DNA from: VMSU01 sp031400755
Lineage (GTDB): Bacteria; Desulfobacterota; Desulfobulbia; Desulfobulbales; VMSU01
Length of the DNA: 13,787 nt
Direction: 5' to 3'
Assembly (NCBI GenBank): GCA_031400755.1
Contig: JANNQL010000003.1
Location: 1 to 13,787 of the forward strand
Numbering within the stretch: position 1 is the stretch's first letter; the number at the start of each line of letters is the position of its first letter. The translations under genes were made by a program, and so were the position numbers. The notes beneath the pieces were generated by a model. The model saw only the letters and a list, made by a program, of their open reading frames with translations, was not told the DNA's origin and did no database searches. Shown in pieces: positions 1 to 6,165 of the stretch.

Positions 1-702
1 AAGTTCATCAAATAAGGCCCGGCCCACAGTCTGAATTGCCGACTTGAAGGCCGGTGAGCTAAACCCTGGCTGCCAGACGTCATCGCAGAGCAGGTCAGAG
101 ACTACCATCACTGCGGCCAACTCCACCTGCCGGAAGGCCGCCACCGTAATCAAGGCGCTGAACTCCATGTCCACCGCCACCACCCCCTGGGACAGATACT
201 GCCATATCGTGTCCCGTCGCTCCCGATATGGGGCATCAGTGGTCCACACCCCACCGTTATTGACAACAATACCAATTCGCCTCAAGAAATCAGCCAACAC
301 CCCATGCAGAGGTGCTGATGGCTGTGCCGGCATGGTAAGGGGATAATGGCCCGAGGTCCCTTCCTGGCTCACGGCCCAGGTCGGCAGAAAGACATCACCC
401 ACCGCCATATCAGGAGACAGCCCCCCACAACTGCCAAAGACCACGAAACGTTGCCCACCCAAGGCGATCAATTTTTCAAGCGTCAGCACCGCCATGGGCG
501 CGCCAACGGAGGGGCCGCAGAGGCAAGTCCCGCCATCGGGACGACTCCAACGATTGGAATTATACAGGAAGTGCCGCCGCCATCCCTGTCCCTTGGCGAG
601 ACGTCCCAAGGCCAAAGCCTCGCCGGGGTTAGGGCAGAGGAGTACTGTCCCGGAAATTTCCGCCTCGCCATGACCCCGCTCTGGATTTATCAAGCACTCC
701 AT
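1..702 (-). CDS. Nucleoside phosphorylase superfamily protein (partial, C-terminus beyond left edge)
   Basis: The minus strand is open from an ATG at 702 to the window edge, giving 234 codons with no stop. Family hallmarks are a glycine-rich phosphate-binding type segment GPSVGAPMA (residues 63-71), FGSCGGL (89-95) followed by a VGDVFLP stretch, an EGTS motif (about 114-117), and VAVDMEFSAL (175-184), which matches the nucleoside-contacting Met-Glu motif of purine/uridine phosphorylases. A downstream VVSDLL (200-205) supplies the aspartate expected near the base-binding site. Members cleave nucleosides with phosphate to a free base and ribose-1-phosphate in the cytosol; which base is used here cannot be read from the sequence. 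The ribosome binding site is weak (A-rich, AAAGAAA). The gene lies about 85 nt after atpE, behind the atp terminator, so it is probably transcribed separately or by readthrough. An MTA/SAH nucleosidase-like role is possible but less likely. Confidence 0.8.
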   Translation of the reverse strand, partial: MECLINPERGHGEAEISGTVLLCPNPGEALALGRLAKGQGWRRHFLYNSNRWSRPDGGTCLCGPSVGAPMAVLTLEKLIALGGQRFVVFGSCGGLSPDMAVGDVFLPTWAVSQEGTSGHYPLTMPAQPSAPLHGVLADFLRRIGIVVNNGGVWTTDAPYRERRDTIWQYLSQGVVAVDMEFSALITVAAFRQVELAAVMVVSDLLCDDVWQPGFSSPAFKSAIQTVGRALFDEL

Positions 703-730
703 TTTAATATATTTTCTTTGCCTACAACGC

Positions 731-761
731 AAAAAAGGCCACAGGTTTCCCTGCGGCCTTT
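731..761 (-). terminator. Rho-independent terminator of the F0 (atp) operon
   Basis: Arms 734-745 and 750-761 form a 12-bp stem with one A-C mismatch around a TTTC/GAAA tetraloop. On the minus strand the stem is followed by a run of T (complement of the A tract at 731-736). It lies about 27 nt after the atpE stop and before the start of the downstream phosphorylase gene. Confidence 0.85.
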
Positions 762-787
762 CAATACTACTGGGCTACTCTGATCAG

Positions 788-1117
788 TTATTTAACCAAC
801 GGATTAGCGTAGAGCAGAATCAGGGAGACAACCAGACCATAAATGGTCAAGGACTCGATCAGGGCCAGACCGATGATCATGGTCACGGTGATTTTACCAG
901 AGGCCTCGGGGTTCCGGGCCGTGCCGGTGCAGGCGCCGCCAACCGCGGTACCCATACCAATGCCGCAACCAAAAGCGGCGATAGCAACGGACAAGGCCGC
1001 AGCGATACAGATCAGAGCCACATTCACCCCACCACCGCTAGCAGCACCATCGGCAGCCATTGCCAGAGAAGACATACCCAATACCATAACTGCGGTCAAC
1101 ATACCTACCTTCTTCAT
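788..1117 (-). CDS. atpE: F0F1 ATP synthase subunit c
   Basis: This 109-residue protein forms the membrane rotor ring of ATP synthase. It has two transmembrane helices: a glycine-rich first helix (about 33-60, with GCGIGMG), a polar loop ARNPEASG (67-74) that contacts F1, and a second helix (about 77-103) with the ion-carrying Glu88 in LIESLTIYG. Before helix 1 is a signal-peptide-like stretch, with Lys-Lys, a hydrophobic core and AMA-AD around residue 20, so the mature protein is probably nearer 88 residues. The start at 1117 is chosen because TGGAGGAAAAAGG lies directly upstream; the frame is open further upstream, to 1183, but has no good ribosome site there. Helix 1 has Met where Na+-type rings such as that of Ilyobacter carry the Na+-binding Gln, which suggests proton coupling (inference). 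It is the last gene of the F0 operon, 116 nt after atpB. Confidence 0.97.
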   Translation of the reverse strand: MKKVGMLTAVMVLGMSSLAMAADGAASGGGVNVALICIAAALSVAIAAFGCGIGMGTAVGGACTGTARNPEASGKITVTMIIGLALIESLTIYGLVVSLILLYANPLVK

Positions 1118-1233
1118 CCTTTTTCCTCCATTAAATTGAATAATTGGCCTTCTTCTTACTTCAAATAAAATTTGACGGGGCACCTCACAGTGGCAGAAAA
1201 TTCATCCTCCGGCAAGGGCTTCCTGCATTCCTA

Positions 1234-1956
1234 TCAATGGGCATGTTCCATGGCCGCCGAGAAATACAGAATCGACAGCAGCACAAAAACCAGCGATTGC
1301 ACGACCGAGACCAAGACGCCCAGGCAGAGGATGGGTAGCGGGGCAAAATAGGCGCCAGCCAGCATGAACAAAATCCCAAGCAAGGTCTCCTTGGCCATGA
1401 TGTTGCCGAAGAGACGGATGGAGAGCGACAGTATCCGGGACATGTGGCTGATGACCTCAATGGGAAACATGAGCGGGATCAGCAAGGGGATGGGCCCGAG
1501 GAAGTGTTTAATATAGCTTACGCCATGAAACTTCAGTCCAAGGATATGGGTGGTGACAAAGATAATCAGGGTGCAGCCCAAGGTGATGTTGATATTTGAG
1601 GTCGGCGACATACTCCCTGGCAAGAGACCCGCCAAGTTGGATACCAAGATATAGAGGGCAAAGGTGGCCAGCATCGGAAACATCATGCGCGCGCCTTCCT
1701 TCCCCATATTGTCGGCCATGAAACTCTCTATGCCATCGACCACCGCTTCCCAAAAATTCTGCCCCCTGCCTGGAATCATCTCGATCTTGCCCATGGTCAA
1801 TTTAGGCGCCAGAATCAGCACCAGCATAACAAACCAGGTGTAGGTCATATGCGGTGACACGAGCTTGGCGAGTAGGGTGTCACCTACCGGGGTGTGAGGT
1901 ACAGGCAGGCCCAAAAACTGCAGTATTATTGAGATGAATAGTATTGGATGTTCCAT
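1234..1956 (-). CDS. atpB: F0F1 ATP synthase subunit a
   Basis: This 240-residue, multi-helix membrane stator subunit forms the ion half-channels against the c-ring. The essential arginine is present as Arg181 in SIRLFGNIMAKE, matching Arg210 of the E. coli protein. Gln220 in VSVVQSLVF corresponds to E. coli Gln252, and the C-terminal FSAAMEHAH is typical of the family. The length is normal. Start ATG at 1956 is preceded by AGGAAAGGAGG that lies inside the end of atpI; the spacing of about 13 nt is a little long. The frame stays open upstream as far as 2310, but that stretch is a shadow of atpI. Its start is 5 nt after the atpI stop, so the two are probably translationally coupled. Confidence 0.97.
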   Translation of the reverse strand: MEHPILFISIILQFLGLPVPHTPVGDTLLAKLVSPHMTYTWFVMLVLILAPKLTMGKIEMIPGRGQNFWEAVVDGIESFMADNMGKEGARMMFPMLATFALYILVSNLAGLLPGSMSPTSNINITLGCTLIIFVTTHILGLKFHGVSYIKHFLGPIPLLIPLMFPIEVISHMSRILSLSIRLFGNIMAKETLLGILFMLAGAYFAPLPILCLGVLVSVVQSLVFVLLSILYFSAAMEHAH

Positions 1957-1961
1957 GATGG

Positions 1962-2369
1962 CTACACTGCCTCCTTTCCTGAAATATAAATGTTTCTGGC
2001 CTGACTGACAGCGGCGACTAAAATGCCGACCACCACTGTAGATAGCCCAACCAGCAACCCGAACACATGAATATGCCCATGGCGAACCAAAAAATACAAG
2101 ACAACGACCAGGGCTGCCAATCTCAAATAATACCTGATATAAAATTGAAGCTTTGCCGCCTGCAAGGGGCCTTTCATGACCTTGGTCAAATCGTTTTTGA
2201 GCAAGATAAAGCTTAAGTTGGCGATCAGTGCCCCAACCAGAATAGCCCTGGCAATCGACCACGAAAAAGTCAACCCGGCCGCCAGTGGCATGGCAAAGAC
2301 CAACAGCCAATTAATGATAAGGACGCTGGTCAAAGAAAATTCAGGCTGCTGCCCCTTGTCGTCCAACAC
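1962..2369 (-). CDS. atpI: ATP synthase subunit I (AtpI-like F0 assembly protein)
   Basis: This 135-residue hydrophobic protein has about four predicted membrane helices (roughly 15-33, 38-57, 83-95, 102-121) and a short basic loop between helices 2 and 3. Composition, length and its place directly before atpB fit the ATP synthase I family, which helps c-ring assembly or Mg2+ supply in other bacteria. The start is GTG at 2369, sharing one base with the TAG stop of the preceding gene (TAGTG), which indicates translational coupling; AAGGA lies about 6 nt upstream. A TTG one codon later is possible. Sequence similarity in this family is low, so the call rests mainly on topology and gene order. 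Confidence 0.82.
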   Translation of the reverse strand: MLDDKGQQPEFSLTSVLIINWLLVFAMPLAAGLTFSWSIARAILVGALIANLSFILLKNDLTKVMKGPLQAAKLQFYIRYYLRLAALVVVLYFLVRHGHIHVFGLLVGLSTVVVGILVAAVSQARNIYISGKEAV

Positions 2370-2620
2370 TATAGATCCTTTCGCTTTGTCAGCCGATACA
2401 AATTTCTAAAACCGGCAAACACGCCAAAACCAAAAAAAATCATCATGAACCAAGGGGTAGTCCGACCACCAAAAAGCTTCTCATCAAGCAAATACCCCAT
2501 GCCAAAACCAACAAAGATACTTGACACCAAGCTAAGCCCGATGGTTGATAAATCGGCCAACGACCTTATGAGTTGCCGACGGGCGTTTGGATTATCCGTC
2601 ACTGGCCCAACACCGTGCAA
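2369..2620 (-). CDS. atpZ: AtpZ/AtpI family protein (F0 operon first gene)
   Basis: This 83-residue protein has two membrane helices (about 26-45 and 56-72). The LADLSTIGLSLVSSI, GFGMGYLLDEKL and PWFMMIFFGFGVFAGFRNLYR segments are typical of the AtpZ (ATPase gene 1) family encoded at the head of many bacterial atp operons. AtpZ/AtpI are implicated in c-ring assembly or divalent-cation transport. The start is uncertain: the listed TTG at 2620 has only a weak CAGAAG upstream. A GTG at 2602 is an alternative, and no ATG is available before the upstream in-frame stop near 2646. It overlaps atpI by one base. The gene is 128 nt downstream of hemL on the same strand. Confidence 0.8.
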   Translation of the reverse strand: MHGVGPVTDNPNARRQLIRSLADLSTIGLSLVSSIFVGFGMGYLLDEKLFGGRTTPWFMMIFFGFGVFAGFRNLYRLTKRKDL

Positions 2621-2663
2621 GGCTTCTGGATATTTTTCGGCCTGCTAAACCTCCCGCAAAGCC

Positions 2664-2740
2664 CGGTATTCCTACCCAGGGATACTCCTACCCATATCAA
2701 AAACAGCATGTTAGGTATCATGCGTAACTTTTAAAGTCAA
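2664..2740 (-). promoter_or_regulatory. Leader of the F0 operon: weak promoter candidate and short direct repeats
   Basis: Between hemL and atpZ the minus strand carries TTGACT (2740-2735), 17 nt, then TACCTA (2717-2712) with an upstream TG, a poor -10 match. Downstream, the 9-mer TCCTACCCA (plus-strand reading) occurs twice at 2670-2678 and 2686-2694, and GTATTCC/GGGATAC (2666-2672, 2679-2685) could pair. No terminator separates hemL from the operon, so readthrough is also possible. Confidence 0.3.
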
Positions 2741-2748
2741 TTGTTTTT

Positions 2749-4041
2749 TCACGACTTAGCCAATTTAATGAACGAGCATTCAGTTTTCGCCAAGGCCTTT
2801 TCCAGGTCCTCCGAGGTATGGGCATCCGAGATAAAGGCGGCCTCAAACTGCGACGGCGCCAGGTAGATGCCCTGGGCCAACATATCCTGATAGAAGGTGG
2901 CGAACCTGGCGGTGTCTGACTTCATGGCGCTGGTAAAGTCAGTAACCGGACTCGCGGTAAAGAAGGTGGTGATGACCGAACCGACCCGATTCAGGGTAGT
3001 CGGCAACGAGTACTTTTTGGCCAGACCTTCCAGGGCATCGGCAAAATCCGCGGCCTTCCTGTCGAGCCTCTCATAAAAACCAGGGGTGCTCAAGACCTTC
3101 AAGGTGGCGATACCGGCGGCCATGGCCAGCGGATTGCCGGAGAGGGTGCCGGCCTGATAGACCGGCCCTTCCGGGGCAATCAGGCCCATGATCTCCTTCT
3201 TGCCCCCATAGGCGCCCACCGGCAAGCCGCCGCCGATGATCTTGCCCATGCAGGTCAGGTCAGGCATGATGTTGAATTTGGCCTGCGCCCCGCCGAGACT
3301 TAAACGAAAACCAGTGATGACCTCATCGAAAATCAAGAGGATATTATGCGCCTTGGTCAACTCCCGCACCTTTTCCAAGAAACCCTTAGCCGGTGGGATG
3401 ACGCCCATATTGGCAGCCACCGGCTCCATAATCACACAGGCGATATTCAAGGAATCGTCAGTCAAGGTCTTTTCCAGGGTCTCAAAGTCATTATAGGGGA
3501 TGGAGATAGTGTTCTTGACCACATCATCCGGCACCCCTGGACTACCAGGGATACCCAGGGTGACGACCCCGGAGCCCGCTTTGACCAGAAAGGCGTCGGC
3601 GTGGCCATGATAGCAGCCGTCAAACTTGACCACCACGTTTTTGCCGGTGTAGCCCCGGGCCAGGCGGATGGCGCTCATGGTGGCCTCGGTGCCGGAGTTG
3701 ACAAAGCGCACCTTTTCCACCGAAGGCATGGCCTGGCAGACCAACTCAGCCAGTTCGACCTCGAGTGGGGTCGGCGCCCCGAAGCTGGTGCCCTTGACCA
3801 AGGCCTCTCTGATCGCCGCCGCCACTGCCGGATGGTTATGGCCAAGAATCATCGGCCCCCAGGAACAGACAAAATCGATATACTCATTGCCATCGACATC
3901 ATATACCTTAGAACCATTGGCCCGCTCGATAAACACCGGGTCGCAACCTACCGACTTGCAGGCCCGTACCGGGCTGCTCACCCCACCAGGAATTGATCGT
4001 TGTGCCCTTTGAAAAAAAGAACGCGAAATGTCAGTTTTCAT
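2749..4041 (-). CDS. hemL: Glutamate-1-semialdehyde 2,1-aminomutase
   Basis: This 430-residue cytosolic PLP enzyme converts glutamate-1-semialdehyde to 5-aminolevulinate, the second step of the C5 route to tetrapyrroles (heme, siroheme, cobalamin). Length is normal. Visible features are the N-terminal SIPGGVSSPVRA (16-27), WGPMILGHNHP (61-71), FVNSGTEATMSAIRLARG (113-130) for cofactor phosphate and substrate contact, DGCYHGHAD (141-149), IFDEVITGFR (237-246) with the PLP-contacting Asp, and CMGKIIGGGLPVGA (265-278) with Schiff-base Lys267. Near the C-terminus APSQFEAAFISDAHT is family-typical. Start ATG at 4041 has GGAG 8 nt upstream. Transcription probably starts from the -35/-10 pair at 4140-4168, giving a leader of about 90 nt with a strong hairpin. 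Confidence 0.98.
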   Translation of the reverse strand: MKTDISRSFFQRAQRSIPGGVSSPVRACKSVGCDPVFIERANGSKVYDVDGNEYIDFVCSWGPMILGHNHPAVAAAIREALVKGTSFGAPTPLEVELAELVCQAMPSVEKVRFVNSGTEATMSAIRLARGYTGKNVVVKFDGCYHGHADAFLVKAGSGVVTLGIPGSPGVPDDVVKNTISIPYNDFETLEKTLTDDSLNIACVIMEPVAANMGVIPPAKGFLEKVRELTKAHNILLIFDEVITGFRLSLGGAQAKFNIMPDLTCMGKIIGGGLPVGAYGGKKEIMGLIAPEGPVYQAGTLSGNPLAMAAGIATLKVLSTPGFYERLDRKAADFADALEGLAKKYSLPTTLNRVGSVITTFFTASPVTDFTSAMKSDTARFATFYQDMLAQGIYLAPSQFEAAFISDAHTSEDLEKALAKTECSFIKLAKS

Positions 4042-4076
4042 AATGAAGTCTCCACATAAATATTGCCGTCGTAATC

Positions 4077-4105
4077 GCTAGAGGGACAAACCTCGTCCCT
4101 CTAGC
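4077..4105 (-). repeat. Perfect inverted repeat (hairpin) in the hemL leader
   Basis: GCTAGAGGGAC (4077-4087) and GTCCCTCTAGC (4095-4105) are perfect 11-bp arms around a 7-nt loop. No T run follows on either strand, so it is not a classical terminator. It lies between the predicted hemL start of transcription (about 4133) and the hemL ribosome site (4050-4053). It could be a leader RNA structure or a protein-binding palindrome. Confidence 0.75.
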
Positions 4106-4139
4106 TTCACCATCCACCGTCATAAAAAAAGGCAGCCGC

Positions 4140-4168
4140 ACCATAGCATGACCTTAACTATTCGTCAA
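4140..4168 (-). promoter_or_regulatory. Sigma70-type promoter for hemL
   Basis: On the minus strand, TTGACG (4168-4163, 5/6 to consensus), a 17-nt spacer and TATGGT (4145-4140, 4/6) are correctly spaced. The predicted start of transcription is near 4133, leaving a leader of about 90 nt before hemL. Confidence 0.55.
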
Positions 4169-4235
4169 AGAAGTATTGCCCCCACCATTTATTTCATGTG
4201 ATTACGGCTATCCCGGGGTTATTTCCGCAATTCGC

Positions 4236-4265
4236 TTGACAATCTTCATGCTGCCATTGTATTAA
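4236..4265 (+). promoter_or_regulatory. Sigma70-type promoter for the MamK-like operon
   Basis: A perfect -35 TTGACA (4236-4241), an 18-nt spacer and TATTAA (4260-4265, 4/6) point toward the MamK-like gene. Predicted start of transcription is about 4272, giving a leader of about 117 nt. Confidence 0.55.
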
Positions 4266-4282
4266 AATCGTCAAGGTGAGAT

Positions 4283-4344
4283 ATGTTTTTGCATTTGTTG
4301 GGCATGAAATAATGAAACGCCGCAAGCTCCATAAACTAAAGTAA
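4283..4344 (+). other. Two tiny overlapping leader ORFs upstream of the MamK-like gene
   Basis: ORF 1 (4283-4312) encodes MFLHLLGMK and is preceded by AAGGTGAG (4273-4280) at good spacing, near the predicted 5' end of the transcript. Its TAA shares one base with the ATG of ORF 2 (4312-4344), which encodes the very basic MKRRKLHKLK. Such TAATG junctions are typical of translational coupling. They may be chance ORFs; no function is claimed. Confidence 0.25.
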
Positions 4345-4366
4345 ATTCCAGGAAGCTCAATAAACT
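4324..4366 (+). repeat. 14-bp direct repeat in the leader of the MamK-like operon
   Basis: AAGCTCCATAAACT (4324-4337) and AAGCTCAATAAACT (4353-4366) match at 13 of 14 positions with a 29-nt period. They lie between the predicted promoter and the start codon and could be a regulator or RNA-binding site. Confidence 0.65.
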
Positions 4367-4388
4367 TTCATATTTATAGGGATTGGCC

Positions 4389-5435
4389 ATGTCAGAAGAT
4401 CAAAACGCAGCAGACAATCAACTCATCATCGGCGTCGATTTTGGCACCTCGCGCACAGCAGTCATGTCCAATCGGGGGTATAAGAAGATTACCCGGTCCA
4501 TCGTCGGCTACCCCAAGGACATCATCGGCATCAAACTGTTAGGCAAGGCCCAGGTGTTCGGCGATGAGGCCCTGAAGAACCGCTCTGCCCTGACCCTGTA
4601 TCACCCTCTGGAAGATGGCGTCATCCGTGATGCCAGTGAAAAAGATTATACCGCTGCTTTGGAACTCCTGAAATATGTCGTCCATGAGGCCAAACAGGGT
4701 GAGGATGTCCCGGTGGCCGGCATCATTGGCGTCCCGTCCCGGGCCTCAATCATGAACAAGGAGCTCCTGCTGCAAATTGCCAATGAGGTGATGACGACTG
4801 CCCTGGTGGTCTCCGAACCCTTCATGGTGGCCTACCACTTAAACAAACTAAATGATGCCATCATCGTTGACATCGGCGCCGGCACCGTCGACATCTGCGG
4901 GGTTAAAGGTTCAGTGCCGGGCCAAAAAGACCAGATCACCACCTTAAAGGGCGGCGACTATATCGACGAACGGCTGGAATCGGCCATTCAGCAAAAATTC
5001 TATGACGTCCAGGTCACCCGCAACCTGGTCCGTACCATCAAAGAACAACACGCCTTTGTCGGTGAGCCAACCGGCCCGGTCAAGATCACCCTGCGTAGCG
5101 ACGGTAAGCCCGCCGAGTATGACATCACGCGGGAGATGCGCGCAGTCTGCGAGAGCATCATTCCCGACATTGTTGAAAACATCATCAGCATCATGAAAGG
5201 CTATGACCCTGAAAACCAACCCAATGTCCTGCAAAATATCTATCTAGCGGGCGGCGGCTCCAATCTCAAAGGAATCTCCGCCATGGTGGAGAAACAGTTG
5301 AGCGATTACGGCCAGATCAAAGTGACCTGCGTTGGGGACCCTGATTTTTCCGGCTGCGCAGGCGCCCTAAAGCTGGCTATGGACCTGCCAGCCGAGCATT
5401 GGGACAAGATTGGCTTCTCAGGCCAGCCTGCCTAA
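4389..5435 (+). CDS. mamK: MamK-like bacterial actin (magnetosome-filament actin homolog)
   Basis: A 348-residue actin-fold ATPase of the MreB/MamK group, expected to polymerise into cytoplasmic filaments. Visible elements are the phosphate-1 loop GVDFGTSRTAV (15-25), SIVGYPKDIIGIKLLG (37-52), IIGVPSRAS (112-120), the catalytic Glu143 in VVSEPFMV, phosphate-2 VDIGAGTVD (160-168) with Asp161, LQNIYLAGGGSNLKG (281-295) for adenosine binding, and a C-terminal DPDFSGCAGALKLA. From memory, the N-terminal MSE...GTSxTAVMSxRG, the YPKD-IG-KLLG block and the positions of Glu143 and Asp161 match Magnetospirillum MamK more closely than MreB, and the VGD and GALxLA blocks agree too. ATG at 4389 is preferred, with AGGGA 6 nt upstream; an in-frame TTG lies two codons earlier at 4383. 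No magnetosome genes flank it, so the symbol marks family resemblance, not a proven role. It forms a two-gene unit with the next ORF, 18 nt downstream. Confidence 0.85.
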   Translation: MSEDQNAADNQLIIGVDFGTSRTAVMSNRGYKKITRSIVGYPKDIIGIKLLGKAQVFGDEALKNRSALTLYHPLEDGVIRDASEKDYTAALELLKYVVHEAKQGEDVPVAGIIGVPSRASIMNKELLLQIANEVMTTALVVSEPFMVAYHLNKLNDAIIVDIGAGTVDICGVKGSVPGQKDQITTLKGGDYIDERLESAIQQKFYDVQVTRNLVRTIKEQHAFVGEPTGPVKITLRSDGKPAEYDITREMRAVCESIIPDIVENIISIMKGYDPENQPNVLQNIYLAGGGSNLKGISAMVEKQLSDYGQIKVTCVGDPDFSGCAGALKLAMDLPAEHWDKIGFSGQPA

Positions 5436-5453
5436 CAGTTCCATAAAACCTTC

Positions 5454-6023
5454 ATGAAAGCTATCCTCTACATCCTCCTGGGCCTGTCCCTTGGCTCAGG
5501 ACTGACCCTGATCGCCCTGCAAGAACGTTTTATCCGGGAACGCCGCCGACTGCTGGGCCTGGGGGAATCACAACGGGCCAAGGACGCCCAAGCAGCGGTT
5601 GCGGTCTTGAACAAACAATGGGAACAAAAATGCCAGCAACAAGCCGACGAACTGGAAGCGTACCAGGCACGACTGGCGGCAGTCGAAGCAAGCCCGCCGC
5701 CAGTCGCCAGTGATGAATTTATTGAATGCAGCGAGCATGACCGGTTGATCCATGAAAAAAACACCGAGATAAGTCGGCTGGCGGCGGAGGTCAAGACCAT
5801 CGGCAGCCATCTGGCCAGCCATCAGGTGGAAGTCGGGGATCTTCATGGTCAGATCACCTTCCTGAAAGGCGAAATCGCCCGGCTGGAGGAAGAAAAGAAA
5901 CACATCGAAGAAAATAAACGCATCCCGGATGACGATTTTCTTCTGCTAGGACAGTCCGGCGGCCATCTGCTCCCCGGCTCCGTGGTCCGCGCCTTTATCA
6001 AAGGACATCAGGACAGGCAATAA
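5454..6023 (+). CDS. Membrane-anchored coiled-coil protein, unknown function, paired with MamK-like actin
   Basis: I do not recognise this 189-residue protein. It has one N-terminal membrane helix (about 4-21, ILYILLGLSLGSGLTLIAL) followed by a basic stop-transfer patch RFIRERRRLL (25-34), which predicts a cytoplasmic body. Two heptad-like, Glu/Gln/Lys-rich coiled-coil stretches (about 38-80 and 96-155) are separated by a Pro-rich break SPPP (80-83). The C-terminal segment (about 156-183, DDDFLLLGQSGGHLLPGSVV) looks folded and non-helical at first. It contains two Cys (60 and 92). It begins 18 nt after the actin stop, with no clear Shine-Dalgarno sequence, and ends at a strong terminator, so co-expression with the actin is likely. 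By analogy with other actin systems it may tether or nucleate filaments at the membrane; this is inference. It is not recognisably MamJ, MreC or MreD. Confidence 0.75.
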   Translation: MKAILYILLGLSLGSGLTLIALQERFIRERRRLLGLGESQRAKDAQAAVAVLNKQWEQKCQQQADELEAYQARLAAVEASPPPVASDEFIECSEHDRLIHEKNTEISRLAAEVKTIGSHLASHQVEVGDLHGQITFLKGEIARLEEEKKHIEENKRIPDDDFLLLGQSGGHLLPGSVVRAFIKGHQDRQ

Positions 6024-6051
6024 GCCCGATCAGTCCAAGAACCAATCAATC

Positions 6052-6092
6052 AAAAAAAAGCCAGGCACCGCAAAGGTGACCTGGCTTTTTTT
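6052..6092. terminator. Bidirectional intrinsic terminator between convergent units
   Basis: The stem GCCAGG/CCTGGC (6060-6065, 6080-6085), with an inner CACC/GGTG stem and a one-base bulge, is flanked by eight A on the left and seven T on the right. It can therefore terminate the plus-strand actin unit and the minus-strand gsp operon, whose last gene ends at 6166. Confidence 0.9.
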
Positions 6093-6165
6093 GGCTTCAA
6101 TTTTTGCGAGAAGGGCTCACGCCTGACGGCGAGAAATCCTTGGCTTATCTCTTGGCTCGTTCCGA

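Larger units (their letters stand above)
4042..4388. other. Divergent intergenic regulatory region between hemL and the MamK-like gene
   Basis: About 347 nt without a convincing full-size gene. It contains the hemL leader and promoter (minus), an 11-bp inverted repeat, a plus-strand promoter, two tiny overlapping leader ORFs and a 14-bp direct repeat, each listed separately. The stretch 4169-4235 shows nothing I can interpret. Confidence 0.85.

Noticed and set aside
483..671. 62-codon minus-strand ORF
   Set aside because: It is out of frame with the phosphorylase reading frame, which spans the same DNA and shows clear family motifs.
1118..1183. N-terminal extension of atpE
   Set aside because: The strong ribosome site directly before 1117 and the signal-like start make the shorter form better.
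1192..1212. ATG just after GGAGG between atpB and atpE (MNFLPL)
   Set aside because: Six codons only, and the ribosome site touches the start codon; likely chance.
1957..2310. N-terminal extension of atpB giving a 358-residue protein
   Set aside because: The extension is the shadow of atpI; the ATG at 1956 with GGAGG upstream gives a normal-length subunit a.
3346..3996. 216-codon plus-strand ORF inside hemL
   Set aside because: Antisense shadow of a well-conserved gene, with low-complexity composition and no family motifs.
4077..4105. Hairpin as a Rho-independent terminator
   Set aside because: No T run follows on either strand, and it lies inside the hemL leader.
4389..5435. Assignment as housekeeping MreB
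   Set aside because: No mreC/mreD/rodA follow, and the conserved blocks match MamK better; still to be settled by phylogeny.
6093..6165. Repeated CTTGGCT near the gspD stop as a regulatory repeat
   Set aside because: Short and imperfect, in a stretch between a terminator and a stop codon.
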